From the NCBI RefSeq assembly GCF_013623835.1, contig NZ_JABKDE010000004.1:372001-436000 (forward strand): 64,000 nt of DNA, given 5' to 3'. Numbering within the stretch: position 1 is the stretch's first letter; each line of letters starts with the position of its first letter. The DNA comes from Brevibacterium oceani. GTDB lineage: Bacteria; Actinomycetota; Actinomycetes; Actinomycetales; Brevibacteriaceae. Below are positions 52,146 to 61,287 of this stretch, piece by piece. The position numbers and the translations under genes were made by a program. A model generated the notes under the pieces. It did not search any database and was not told the DNA's origin. It was given only the letters and a program-made list of their open reading frames with translations.

Positions 52146-53294
52146 ATGGCCGACCACGCGTGCACTCTCTCCGATCTCCCCGAACGGTTCGACGAGGTCA
52201 TCGACGATCTGCATGTGCTGCGGCTGCCCATGGTCACCCGGTTCCGCAGCATCACCGAACGCGAAGTCGCGCTCTTCTCCGGTCCCGCCGGCTGGGCCGA
52301 GTTCTCCCCGTTCGTCGAATACCGCACCGAGGAGGCGAGCCGCTGGCTGCAGGCCGCCCTCGAATTCGCCGGCCTCATCACGTCGCCGACCGGTCTTCAC
52401 CCGGCCTCGTCCGTCCGGTCGGTGGACGCCTGCTCGGCGGACACGGAATCAGCGCCCGCCGAGGCGGCCGAACCGCACCGTGAAAAAGTGGCGGTCAACG
52501 GCACGCTGCCGGCCTGTTCGCCCGGCGAGGTCGAAACCATCCTCGCCCGCTACGGCCGCGTCGGCACCGTCAAAGCCAAGGTCGCCGAGCATGGACTCGA
52601 TTCTCTGGCTGAGGACCTCGAACGACTGCGCGAGTTCCGCCGACTCTTCCCGCAGGCCACTCTGCGCCTCGATGCCAACGCCGGCTATTCGCTCGATGAG
52701 GCGCTGACCGCCTCGGCGCAGTTCGCCGACTTCGGTCTCCAGTACTTCGAACAGCCCGTCGCGGCGGTCGAGGACATGGCGCGGCTCCGTGCCGAACTCG
52801 ACCGTCGCAGACTGCCGGTCGTGCTCGCCGCCGACGAATCCATTCGCAAAGCCGAGGACCCGCTGCGGGTGGCCGAACTCGGTGCTGCCGAGGTCATCAT
52901 CGTCAAGGTCCAGCCGCTGGGCGGCATCGGATCAGCACGTGCAGTCATCGACGACTGCGGCCTGCCGGCCGTGGTGTCCTCGGCGCTCGAATCATCAGTC
53001 GGTCTGGCCGCAGGTGCGACACTGGCCGCCGGACTGCCCCGCACCGAGATCAGTCGCAGACTCCTCGGTGATGATCCGGCCTGCGGACTGGGCACCGTGC
53101 GTCTCTTCGCCGACGACGTCACGAACCCGAACGCCGGGATGCGGCCGGTCGACGGATACGTCCCTGTCACGCGCATCGCCCCGGACCCTGACCGCCTGCA
53201 GACGCTGGCGGTGGATCCGGGGCGATACGACTGGTGGGCAGAGCGACTCCAGCAATGCTGGTCGCTTCTGCGACGCGAGCCCGAACCCGGCTGA
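52146..53294 (+). CDS. menC: o-Succinylbenzoate synthase
   Basis: MenC dehydrates SHCHC to o-succinylbenzoate. The 382-residue enolase-superfamily protein has the catalytic KAKV pair (about K143, K145), metal ligands in RLDANAGYS (about D176), YFEQPV (about E203) and LAADES (about D231), and the second catalytic lysine in IIVKVQPLGG. A poorly conserved insert of about 25 residues (about 85-112) follows the N-terminal cap. It appears to be transcribed alone. Confidence 0.95.
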   Translation: MADHACTLSDLPERFDEVIDDLHVLRLPMVTRFRSITEREVALFSGPAGWAEFSPFVEYRTEEASRWLQAALEFAGLITSPTGLHPASSVRSVDACSADTESAPAEAAEPHREKVAVNGTLPACSPGEVETILARYGRVGTVKAKVAEHGLDSLAEDLERLREFRRLFPQATLRLDANAGYSLDEALTASAQFADFGLQYFEQPVAAVEDMARLRAELDRRRLPVVLAADESIRKAEDPLRVAELGAAEVIIVKVQPLGGIGSARAVIDDCGLPAVVSSALESSVGLAAGATLAAGLPRTEISRRLLGDDPACGLGTVRLFADDVTNPNAGMRPVDGYVPVTRIAPDPDRLQTLAVDPGRYDWWAERLQQCWSLLRREPEPG

Positions 53295-53363
53295 GCCGGA
53301 CTCGAACTCAGCTGAGCCGACCTCGACCCAGCCGGGCCTGGTCTCGACCGAGCTGGCCCGAAC

Positions 53364-54074
53364 TCAGCCGGCGTTCTTGACGGCGTCGACGAAGGTCTCG
53401 GCGGTCGTCGACACGGTCGACTCGTCGATGTCAGCGACATTGGCCGCGGTGACGACGTTGTTGCCGACACGAGCGGAGATGGAACTCGTGTTGAGGACCG
53501 TCTGACCGCCGGCATCGATCGTCGCCTTGACCCCGACCGTTTCGTCGGCACCTGAGACGGTGGCGTCGAAGGACTCGAACTTCATCTTCATCTCGATGCC
53601 CTGGGACTTGATGCTCACGTCGCTGCACTTCTCCGTCACCGCGCTCGAGGTCTTCAGCTGAGACGCTGCGGCTTCATCGTCGGCGAGGCTGACGAGTCCG
53701 ACGGACATGGTGTTGTCGCTCGAGACACCGGTGACCGTGGTGGTGTCACTGGCCTTCGCGGCGTTGAGCGCCGCCATCGACAGGTCCTTGCACTCGCTGG
53801 GTTCGTACTCGGCCTGTTCGAGCGCCTTGAGAGCTTGGCTGCCGGAGGCCGCGGTGGTGTCGATGGTCTTGAACGACAGGCCGTCCGCATCGGTGGATTC
53901 GAGGATCTTCTTCAGCTGCGCCTCGTCGAGCTGAGTCGCCTGCGGTGCCTCCTCGGTCTGAGCCGCAGCGCCGCCGCCGTCTTCCTGCGCCTTGTCGCCG
54001 CCGTCTTGGCCGCCCGAGCAGCCCACAAGGGTCAGACCGGCGATGAGCGCGATGGCTGGGAGTATGCGTTTCAT
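53364..54074 (-). CDS. Secreted lipoprotein of unknown function
   Basis: The 236-residue protein has a signal peptide with lipobox LVGC (C19), a Gly/Gln/Asp/Glu-rich linker (about 20-50) and a folded domain (about 55-235) with cysteines in SECKDL and EKCSDV that may form a disulfide. It recalls the sensor-like lipoproteins of actinobacteria, but no family is certain. It lies 15 bp after the esterase gene on the same strand and is probably co-transcribed. The 69-bp gap to menC holds short Gly/Asp-type direct repeats of the form CCGAACTCAGC. Confidence 0.8.
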   Translation of the reverse strand: MKRILPAIALIAGLTLVGCSGGQDGGDKAQEDGGGAAAQTEEAPQATQLDEAQLKKILESTDADGLSFKTIDTTAASGSQALKALEQAEYEPSECKDLSMAALNAAKASDTTTVTGVSSDNTMSVGLVSLADDEAAASQLKTSSAVTEKCSDVSIKSQGIEMKMKFESFDATVSGADETVGVKATIDAGGQTVLNTSSISARVGNNVVTAANVADIDESTVSTTAETFVDAVKNAG

Positions 54075-54089
54075 GATAGACCTCTCGAG

Positions 54090-55631
54090 TCAGCGTTCCG
54101 TAGGAGAATCGGCGGCCGCAGCATCACGACCGCTCTCAATATATGCGCCCAGCACGTCATCCGCGGACTCAGGCTGTGCCGGATCTGAAACATCGACCGC
54201 TGAGGCATGGTCGCCGTCCGCGCCCACACCCGTGTCCGCATCGACCGGCGCCGAGGCGATTCGGACCGTCGTCACCTCATCCTGTCCCAGCGTGGTGAAG
54301 TGCTGAGTGCGTCTGCCGGGGATGATCGGGTCGTGCATGGCCGCGGCCAGTCGCCCCGTGAAAGTCAGTCGCCCCTTCTTGTCCGCCCGCTGCTGATAGG
54401 CATTGTCGCCGCTGGGTCCGGAGACCGTGATGTCATAGCGGCGCTTGGGCTCGAACAGGCCCGGGGTGCGCACCCGGAAGCTGCCCGTCCCGGACAGGGA
54501 GAAGCCGGCGGCGCTGACGGCGTCGAAGCGCACGATCTGAGCCCGACGCCGGGAGATCTCCACCCTCCAGCCGTGGATGTCGAAGAGGGCATGCCCGGTG
54601 AGATAAGAGAACTCACTGCCGTCGGCGACGCCGGGCCCTCGACGGTCCGAACTCGCATAGTTCCGGCGGCGACCCAGCGTTGTCAGCCACGCGCCGAGCT
54701 CGCGCTCCCAGCTGCTCCAGTTGTGCAGACCGCTGGTGCGGGGAAACCACGAGTGCCGGATGCCCAGTCCGTTGAGGCGGGCGGAGAAGCGCTCACCCTG
54801 GCTGTTGATCATCGACTCGAGCAGATCGCGGTCCTTCGACTCCTCGAGGCTGCCGGACCCGGCGCTGAACCACAGGTCGAGGCCGAAGAGGTTCTCGGCC
54901 AGCGCGTACGGGGAGTTCGCCAGCCATTCGCTGCGGTCGGCCACCGGGTCGCCGAAGAGCGTCATCGATCTCGCCCCTTCGCGCATCGCGATGATATCGA
55001 AGGCCGGCACCGTCGACAGTGGGTCCAGGGGTGAGGAGAACGCGGCCGCGGCGCCGAAGCGGTCCGGGTGCCAGGCGGCGTATTTCATCGTCCCGTATCC
55101 GCCCATCGACAGTCCCGCGAGCAGCTGGTTGGCCGGTGCCCAATCGACGGAGAAGTTCGCTTTGAGAAAGGCGGGGATCTCCTCGGTGTGGAAGCGCGGC
55201 CAGTCGTGGACCTCGCTGCCGACCGCCAACCGGGAATAGGTCCCCGCCCCACCGTCGGGCATGACGACGAGGTAGGGGGTCTCGAGCGTGAGCTCCTCGG
55301 CGGATCCGAAGTCCGTCCACGAACGGAAGTCGTCTCCGCCGCCGTGGAAGAGGTGAATGACGGGGCTGACCTCGGCGGGGATGCCGGGCAGGAGCACGCG
55401 GACACCGACGGTGCGGCCGAGTGCGGGGGAGTAGATGAAGAATTCGCGCAGCCTCGGCGAGAGTTTGCGTTTGTCACGGATATGCCACGTCTGGGCATCC
55501 TTGCCGCGGGGTTCGGGCCCGAGGAAGGCACTGTTCTGTTCGAGGGCAGGGTACCGTCCGCGCTGTGCGCGAGCCGCGGTCAGCGTGCGGATGGCACGTG
55601 CTCCCATCGCGATGATCAACGAGCGGCGCAT
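54090..55631 (-). CDS. Esterase D/antigen 85-like alpha/beta hydrolase with C-terminal extension
   Basis: The 513-residue protein has an esterase domain (about 60-320) with the nucleophile elbow AGLSMGGYGTMK (S175), the VIHLFHGGGDD oxyanion region and a catalytic His in TSGLHNWSSW. This matches the EstA/antigen 85 family, which acts on cell-envelope esters or mycolyl-like acyl groups. The C-terminal 190 residues (about 325-513) are a separate beta-rich domain with no recognised family. The N-terminus lacks a clear cleavable signal peptide, although it begins basic then hydrophobic (RRSLIIAMGARAI). TAGCCT (55638-55643) lies 6 nt upstream, so the mRNA may be leaderless. It is divergent from menD. 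Confidence 0.82.
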   Translation of the reverse strand: MRRSLIIAMGARAIRTLTAARAQRGRYPALEQNSAFLGPEPRGKDAQTWHIRDKRKLSPRLREFFIYSPALGRTVGVRVLLPGIPAEVSPVIHLFHGGGDDFRSWTDFGSAEELTLETPYLVVMPDGGAGTYSRLAVGSEVHDWPRFHTEEIPAFLKANFSVDWAPANQLLAGLSMGGYGTMKYAAWHPDRFGAAAAFSSPLDPLSTVPAFDIIAMREGARSMTLFGDPVADRSEWLANSPYALAENLFGLDLWFSAGSGSLEESKDRDLLESMINSQGERFSARLNGLGIRHSWFPRTSGLHNWSSWERELGAWLTTLGRRRNYASSDRRGPGVADGSEFSYLTGHALFDIHGWRVEISRRRAQIVRFDAVSAAGFSLSGTGSFRVRTPGLFEPKRRYDITVSGPSGDNAYQQRADKKGRLTFTGRLAAAMHDPIIPGRRTQHFTTLGQDEVTTVRIASAPVDADTGVGADGDHASAVDVSDPAQPESADDVLGAYIESGRDAAAADSPTER

Positions 55632-55672
55632 TTCTCGAGGCTAGAGGGTCGAGATGAACCGCAGGTGGGCAA

Positions 55673-57556
55673 GTGGTTGAATATCAGGTGATGTCGAATT
55701 CGAGCGCGGTGGCGCAGCAGATAGCCCGGAGCCTGGTCCGATCGCGGGTGACCGATGTGGTCATCGCCCCCGGTTCCCGGTCCGCTCCCTTGGTCTACGC
55801 CCTGGCACCGCTGAACGAGGCGGGGCTGCTCCGCACGCATGTGCGCATCGACGAGCGCGACGCCGGGTTCCTCGCCCTCGGCCTGGCCCGCGGCCTGCGT
55901 GCGCGCGAACGGCAGTCTGCCGTGGCGGTCGTGACGACCTCCGGATCGGCCGTGGCCAATCTTCACCCTGCCGTCCTCGAGGCTTCCTACGGGCATCTGC
56001 CGTTGCTTGTGCTCAGCGCCGACCGACCCGCCCGACTGCGGGCGACCGGCGCCAACCAGACCATCGACGATCAGTCCCAAGTGCTCAGCGATGTCCGCGC
56101 CCGCTTTGACACTGCCGCAGGTGAGGACGCGGAGATCGTTGATTGCGCGGTGACCACTGCGGTGTCGGTGTCGGTGGGTCAGGTCGGCGGAACCGGCGCC
56201 GAGGTGGCCGGACCGGTCCAGTTCAACGTGCAGTTCGACACCCCGCTGGTTCCGACCCCGGACGAACTGAGGACGTGGACCGATGAGGTCGAGGGGATGG
56301 CCGAGTCCGAGCCTTCGGCGACGACAGTCGGGCAGGCCATGACCGCCGCACCGTCCGAGAGGGTCGCCCAAGCCGGGCCGGCGGAGGGAGCACGCTCCGG
56401 AGCCACCGTGACGATCACCTCCGGCACCGTCATCGTCGCCGGCGACGCGGGTGGTCACCCGGCCGAATCGCTGCGTTCGCTCGCCGCCGCTCACCACTTG
56501 CCGGTGCTCGCCGAACCCTCGAGTCCGCTGGCGCGGGCAACAGAAGAGTCCTCGACTTTCGTGCCCTCCCACGCGCGGGTCCTCGACGAGCGGACAGACC
56601 TGCGGGATGCGATCCGGACAGTCATCGTCCACGGCAAGCCGACGCTGACACGACCCGTGGCCGCGCTGCTCGCCGACGAAAGGGTGACCGTGCAGCGCGT
56701 GCCCGACGATATCGATGCGCTGACCCTGACCGTGACGGACGAGGTGACCGTGACGGGCGGGGCGATCGTTGCGGACGAAGCGACTATCGCGGATGACACA
56801 GTCAAGACCGATGTCGCAGACGGCGATGCCGCTGCGGGCGCTGTGTGGGTGCGTGACTGGATCGATGCGGGGGAGGGCTTTGTCGCAGCCGCTCGGAACG
56901 AACGTTCCGCGGCAGCGGAGTCGACCAGGTCCTCGCACGCGGAGTCGACCGGGTCTGCAGGCGCCGCCTCGGCGGGGGATTTCCAGTCGACTGCACGCGC
57001 GATCACCGAATACCTCGCCGGGCAGGACACCACACTCTTCGTCGCGAGTTCGAACTCGGTGCGCTATCTCAGCGATGCCGCCGACATCCGTGCCCGCATC
57101 CATGCCTCGCGGGGACTGGCGGGCATCGACGGACTCGTCTCCACTGCCACGGGGCTGTCCCTCGGGTTGGGTGAGCCGGTCGTTCTGCTCATCGGGGACA
57201 TCGCGATGCTCCACGACATCGGCGGGCTGCTCACCCCCAGCGCCGAGGCCATCGGCGACGTGACGATCGTGGTGCTCAACGACGACGGGGGAGCGATCTT
57301 CTCCGGACTCGAACACTCCCAGGACCACCTCGCAGGATATCTGGAGCGGTACTTCACCGTCCCGCACGGCCGCGGATTCGCCGACCTCGCTGCAGGATAC
57401 GGGTGGGACTATGCGCAGGTGACGAGCGCGGCAGCGTTCGAACGCGCCTTCGCCGGTGAAGGCAGCGCCGACGCCTCCGGTGCGAACGCTGCTGACGTCT
57501 CCGGCACCGGCGTTGCCGGAAGTCGCCGCATCATCGAGGTCGCCATCCCGCGCTGA
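55673..57556 (+). CDS. menD: SEPHCHC synthase (MenD)
   Basis: MenD is the thiamin diphosphate enzyme that adds 2-oxoglutarate to isochorismate. The product has the N-terminal TPP-binding Pyr domain (TDVVIAPGSRSAPLVYAL, catalytic Glu in RIDERDAGFLALGLARG, TTSGSAVANLHPAVLEA), a central domain, and a C-terminal PP domain with LLIGDIAMLHDIGGLL and VVLNDDGGAIF. A Ser/Ala/Glu-rich insert (about 420-450) and a Gly/Ala/Ser tail segment are low-complexity additions. GTG at 55673 (627 residues) has GCAGGTGG upstream; ATG at 55691 (621 residues) fits the family start equally well. It uses TPP, whose precursor import is regulated earlier in the window. Confidence 0.93.
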   Translation: MVEYQVMSNSSAVAQQIARSLVRSRVTDVVIAPGSRSAPLVYALAPLNEAGLLRTHVRIDERDAGFLALGLARGLRARERQSAVAVVTTSGSAVANLHPAVLEASYGHLPLLVLSADRPARLRATGANQTIDDQSQVLSDVRARFDTAAGEDAEIVDCAVTTAVSVSVGQVGGTGAEVAGPVQFNVQFDTPLVPTPDELRTWTDEVEGMAESEPSATTVGQAMTAAPSERVAQAGPAEGARSGATVTITSGTVIVAGDAGGHPAESLRSLAAAHHLPVLAEPSSPLARATEESSTFVPSHARVLDERTDLRDAIRTVIVHGKPTLTRPVAALLADERVTVQRVPDDIDALTLTVTDEVTVTGGAIVADEATIADDTVKTDVADGDAAAGAVWVRDWIDAGEGFVAAARNERSAAAESTRSSHAESTGSAGAASAGDFQSTARAITEYLAGQDTTLFVASSNSVRYLSDAADIRARIHASRGLAGIDGLVSTATGLSLGLGEPVVLLIGDIAMLHDIGGLLTPSAEAIGDVTIVVLNDDGGAIFSGLEHSQDHLAGYLERYFTVPHGRGFADLAAGYGWDYAQVTSAAAFERAFAGEGSADASGANAADVSGTGVAGSRRIIEVAIPR

Positions 57557-57624
57557 TCCGGCTCACTGATCGTTTGCCTCGAAGAACACGCCGTGCAGGA
57601 CGCGTTCTTCAACCGAACCGGTGA

Positions 57625-57711
57625 GTGAGCGGCCCAGGCGGTGTGAGCGCCGAGATGGTGTGAGCGGCCCGGGCGGGCAGAGTGGCCGGGGAGGCAGAGT
57701 GGCCGGGGAGG
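57625..57711. repeat. Short tandem repeats between convergent menD and menF
   Basis: A perfect 17-bp tandem pair, CAGAGTGGCCGGGGAGG at 57678-57694 and 57695-57711, follows degenerate GTGAGCGGCCC(A/G)GGCGG units starting at 57625. The 181-bp gap has no gene. It may also serve as a terminator region for both genes. Confidence 0.7.
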
Positions 57712-57737
57712 CAGCCCGGTTGGTCTGACCCGGACCT

Positions 57738-59102
57738 TCAGTCCAGACCCAGCGCCCGACGCATCGGGGCGAACTTCGCATTCGTCTCGGCCACCTCGGT
57801 GGCGGGATCCGAATCGGGCATGATCCCGGCACCGGCGTAGAGGCGGATCCGGTTGCGGTCCTCAAGCTGACCACAGCGCAGGGCGATGCCGAACTGGCCG
57901 TTGCCCCGCCCGTCCATCCACCCGACGGGGCCAGAATAGCGGCCGCGGTCGAGCGGTTCGAGTTCATCGACGTGGGCGACGGCGCTCGCCTGCGGGTACC
58001 CGCCAACTGCTGCGGTGGGGTGGACGGCGGCGGCGATGTCGAGGGCGTTGAGGTCGGAGCCTGCCGCCAGCGTCGCCTGCGCATCCGAAGCCGAATGGAT
58101 GACATTGGCCAACGGCAGCAGGTGCGGGCGCTCATCGACGGTGACGTCCTCGGCGACCGAACCCAGGCTGCGCTGCAGCGACGCGATGGCGAAAGCGTGT
58201 TCGGTGCTGTCCTTGTGTGCGCTCAGCAGCTTCCTCGCCTGCGGCATCTCCTCCATCGGGTTCTTCTCCACCCGATAAGTACCGGCGAGGACGCGGGAGG
58301 TCACCCGACCGTTCTCGACCCCGATGAGCAGCTCCGGGGTCGACCCGATCAGCCCGGCGACGTCGAAGGTCCAGCAGCTCGGATAGCTGCGGTTGAGCGC
58401 CCCGAGCACGGCACGCACGTCGATGTCGTTCTCGGTGGTGACCACCTCGTCGCGGGCGAGGACGATCTTGCGCAGCGTCGGATCGTCGGTGAACGCGTCC
58501 ACCTCGGCGGTGGTGTCGATGGGGGTGAGCATCGCCGAAACCTGTTCGACCAGCCGCGCCCACCTGCTCGGATCGAGTTCACCCGGCTCGGACGTCGCCG
58601 ACTCGATGCGGCGCAGCGGTTCGGGGTGGAGCACCGGCGGCACGGGATGCTCGTCGGACGTCGTGATCGATGTCAGCCATACGCGGCCCCCGCGGCGGCC
58701 GAGCACGAATTCGGGGATGTGGAGGATCGAGTCGACGCTCGACTCCCCGGAATACGCGACCGTGGCGAAGCACATCAGACCCGACCCGAGCAGGTCGACC
58801 TCGTCCTCGACACTGGCCGCCTCGGCGATCGCCGACCAGGCACGCGAGAGTTCGGTGAACCGTTCGGGACCGCGCGCGCTGATGCGCATCGTCCGTCCGA
58901 AGCCGATCAGCCCGGAGGTGTCGCGGACCCAGCACGAGAACGCCGTCGTCGGGAGCAGCTCGAGGGTCTGCTCGACAGTGGTCGGCAGACCGGACTCGAA
59001 CGGGAAGCCCGGACCCGGATCGACGTCGTCGACGAAGCGGGAGGCTACGTTCAGACGCGGGGGAGCGGCGAGGATGTCGGAGGTGCCGTATGTCGTAGTC
59101 AT
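57738..59102 (-). CDS. menF: Isochorismate synthase
   Basis: MenF converts chorismate to isochorismate. The 454-residue chorismate-binding protein has the conserved blocks KIVLARDEVV (about 219-228), FDVAGLIGSTPELLIGVENGRVTS, LAGTYR, the catalytic EHAFAI region, HLLPLANVIHS and the Glu-rich YAGAGIMPDSDPATEVAETNAKF ending. That layout fits MenF/EntC/DhbC; the menaquinone context favours MenF. It is convergent with menD. A TAGAAT at about 9 nt upstream of the ATG may be its -10 box. Confidence 0.92.
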   Translation of the reverse strand: MTTTYGTSDILAAPPRLNVASRFVDDVDPGPGFPFESGLPTTVEQTLELLPTTAFSCWVRDTSGLIGFGRTMRISARGPERFTELSRAWSAIAEAASVEDEVDLLGSGLMCFATVAYSGESSVDSILHIPEFVLGRRGGRVWLTSITTSDEHPVPPVLHPEPLRRIESATSEPGELDPSRWARLVEQVSAMLTPIDTTAEVDAFTDDPTLRKIVLARDEVVTTENDIDVRAVLGALNRSYPSCWTFDVAGLIGSTPELLIGVENGRVTSRVLAGTYRVEKNPMEEMPQARKLLSAHKDSTEHAFAIASLQRSLGSVAEDVTVDERPHLLPLANVIHSASDAQATLAAGSDLNALDIAAAVHPTAAVGGYPQASAVAHVDELEPLDRGRYSGPVGWMDGRGNGQFGIALRCGQLEDRNRIRLYAGAGIMPDSDPATEVAETNAKFAPMRRALGLD

Positions 59103-59251
59103 GTCGCTTCGATTCTAGACGAGGACCCGCTGTCGATCCGCCGCCTCGGTGATGGTGGGAACGGCGAATGTGGCTATCTCCACATCCGCGCCCGCGTGAG
59201 AGCGGGGATCCGGATTCGCCGTCTGCGCGGTGGTGTTGAGACAATGAGAGC

Positions 59252-59944
59252 ATGAATCGTGCCCAGCTGGACAAGCAGCCCGACGACGTCGCCTCGATGT
59301 TCGATGATGTCGCCTCCCGCTACGACCTCACGAACGACGTCCTCACCTTCGGTCTCGCCCGCACCTGGCGGCGCACCGTCGCCCATTCCGTGGCCGCCGG
59401 ACCCGGCGAACGCGTGCTCGATCTGGCGGCGGGAACCGGCACCTCGTCGATGACGTTCACCCATCACGGCGCCGAGGTGGTCGCCGGGGACATCTCGTCG
59501 GGCATGCTCTCCGAAGGCCGCCGTCGTCACCCGCAGATCGACTTCATCTACGCCGATGCGATGGATCTGCCCTTCTCCGACGACAGCTTCGACGTCGTCA
59601 CGATCTCCTTCGGCATCCGCAACGTCCACGACGTCGACACGGCCCTTGCCGAGATGCTGCGTGTGCTCAAACCCGGCGGACGGCTCGTCATCTGCGAGTT
59701 CTCCACCCCGACCCTCGACGCCTTCAGCCTCGTGTACAAGGAATACCTCATGCGGGCACTGCCCGCCGTTGCCCGCGCCGTGTCCTCGAACCCCGAGGCC
59801 TACGTCTACCTGGCCGAGTCGATCCGCGCCTGGCCGAACCAGGACGCGTTCGCCCACCAGATCCTCGACGCCGGGTTCGACCAGGTGAAGTACCGCAACC
59901 TCACCGGCGGAATCGTCGCCGTCCATCACGCTCTCAAACCGTGA
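59252..59944 (+). CDS. menG: Demethylmenaquinone methyltransferase
   Basis: MenG (UbiE family) makes menaquinone by C-methylation with SAM. The 230-residue protein has the UbiE start [21 protein letters not shown], the SAM motif [12 protein letters not shown], the second family signature [21 protein letters not shown] and the [14 protein letters not shown] block. It overlaps menJ by 4 bp and so heads the menG-menJ-polyprenyl synthase unit. GACAAT ends 6 nt before the ATG, another possible leaderless start. Confidence 0.95.
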   Translation: MNRAQLDKQPDDVASMFDDVASRYDLTNDVLTFGLARTWRRTVAHSVAAGPGERVLDLAAGTGTSSMTFTHHGAEVVAGDISSGMLSEGRRRHPQIDFIYADAMDLPFSDDSFDVVTISFGIRNVHDVDTALAEMLRVLKPGGRLVICEFSTPTLDAFSLVYKEYLMRALPAVARAVSSNPEAYVYLAESIRAWPNQDAFAHQILDAGFDQVKYRNLTGGIVAVHHALKP

Positions 59945-61242
59945 ACGAGTTCGACGCCGAGGTCGTCATCGTCGGTGCCGGCCCGGCCGGATCGGCGATC
60001 GGCGCCTACCTCGCCCAGGCCGGACACGAGGTGATCATCCTCGAGAAGTCAGGCTTCCCCCGCGACAAGATCTGCGGCGACGCCCTGACCCCACGCGCAG
60101 TCAAGGAAGCCGGGTTCCTCGGCATGGAGCTCGAGGCATCCGACGGCTGGCACCCGAACCGGGGACTGCGACTCATCGGAGGCGGCCACCGCCTCGAACT
60201 CGACTGGCCCGACATCGACGGCACCCCGAACTACGGACTGACCCGCCCCCGCATGAGCATGGACGAAGCCTTCGCCCGGCATGCCCAACGCAGCGGTGCC
60301 CGCCTCTTCGAACAGGTCAAGGCGATCTCCCCGGACATCGGCGAGGACGGATGGATCCGCGGGGTGCACGCCTCGGGCACCGACCACCGCGGTCGCCGTG
60401 TCGGACCCGAAGCCCACTTCCGCGCCCCCATCGTCATCGCCGCCGACGGAGTCTCCTCCCGCCTGGCCGTGGCCATGGGCCTGGAGAAGCGCGACGACCG
60501 CCCCATGGGCATCGCCGCCCGCTCGTATCACACGACACCTCGGCACGCCGACGACTACATCGAGTCCTGGGTCGAGATGCGCTCGAGCAACGCGAACGGC
60601 GAATCCGAGACCCTGCCCGGATACGGGTGGATCTTCCCTCTCGGCGACGGCACCGTGAACATCGGCGCCGGCCTGCTCGACTCCTCGCCGCAGTTCAGAT
60701 CCGTCGACCTGCGCTCGGTGATGGGGCAGTGGATTGCGGACATGGGCCACGAATGGGGCATCGATGAGACTACCGAGCTGGGACCGATCAAGTCCGCGGC
60801 CCTGCCGATGGCGTTCAACCGCACCCCTCACTTCCACCGCGGGCTGCTGCTCGTCGGCGACTCCGGCGGAATGGTCAACCCGTTCAACGGGGAGGGCATC
60901 GACTACGCGCTGGAATCGGCGCGCATCGCCGCCGAGGTGATCTCCACCTACTCCCGCTACCCGCAGCACGTGCTGCGTGCACGACTGGCCGAATACCCCG
61001 AACTGCTCGGGAACTCCCTGGGCGGCTACTTCACCCTCGGACGGGTTTTCGCCTCGATCATCGGCCACCCTGCGCTCATGCAGTTCGGAATCAAGTACGG
61101 TATGGGTGTTGACGTTGTGATGGAGTTCGTCGTCAAATTGTTGGCGAACCTCTACCGCGACCCGAAGGTCTCCCACGCCGATCTCATCGACAGGGTGATC
61201 GACGCCCTGACCCGAATCGTCCCGGCCACCAGCAACGGCTGA
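59941..61242 (+). CDS. menJ: Menaquinone beta-isoprene reductase-like flavoprotein (MenJ, geranylgeranyl reductase family)
   Basis: MenJ partially saturates the second isoprene of menaquinone. The 433-residue FAD protein has the dinucleotide motif [22 protein letters not shown] (about 8-29), the family signature [18 protein letters not shown] and a later FAD block [26 protein letters not shown]. Placement directly between menG and a polyprenyl synthase gene supports a menaquinone substrate over a carotenoid or archaeal-type lipid. It starts with GTG overlapping the menG stop. An MK-8(H2)-type product, typical of Brevibacterium, would fit. Confidence 0.88.
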   Translation: MNEFDAEVVIVGAGPAGSAIGAYLAQAGHEVIILEKSGFPRDKICGDALTPRAVKEAGFLGMELEASDGWHPNRGLRLIGGGHRLELDWPDIDGTPNYGLTRPRMSMDEAFARHAQRSGARLFEQVKAISPDIGEDGWIRGVHASGTDHRGRRVGPEAHFRAPIVIAADGVSSRLAVAMGLEKRDDRPMGIAARSYHTTPRHADDYIESWVEMRSSNANGESETLPGYGWIFPLGDGTVNIGAGLLDSSPQFRSVDLRSVMGQWIADMGHEWGIDETTELGPIKSAALPMAFNRTPHFHRGLLLVGDSGGMVNPFNGEGIDYALESARIAAEVISTYSRYPQHVLRARLAEYPELLGNSLGGYFTLGRVFASIIGHPALMQFGIKYGMGVDVVMEFVVKLLANLYRDPKVSHADLIDRVIDALTRIVPATSNG

Positions 61243-61287
61243 GCACTCGGGCGAGGACAGACACCGACTACGACGAATGACGAGGAC

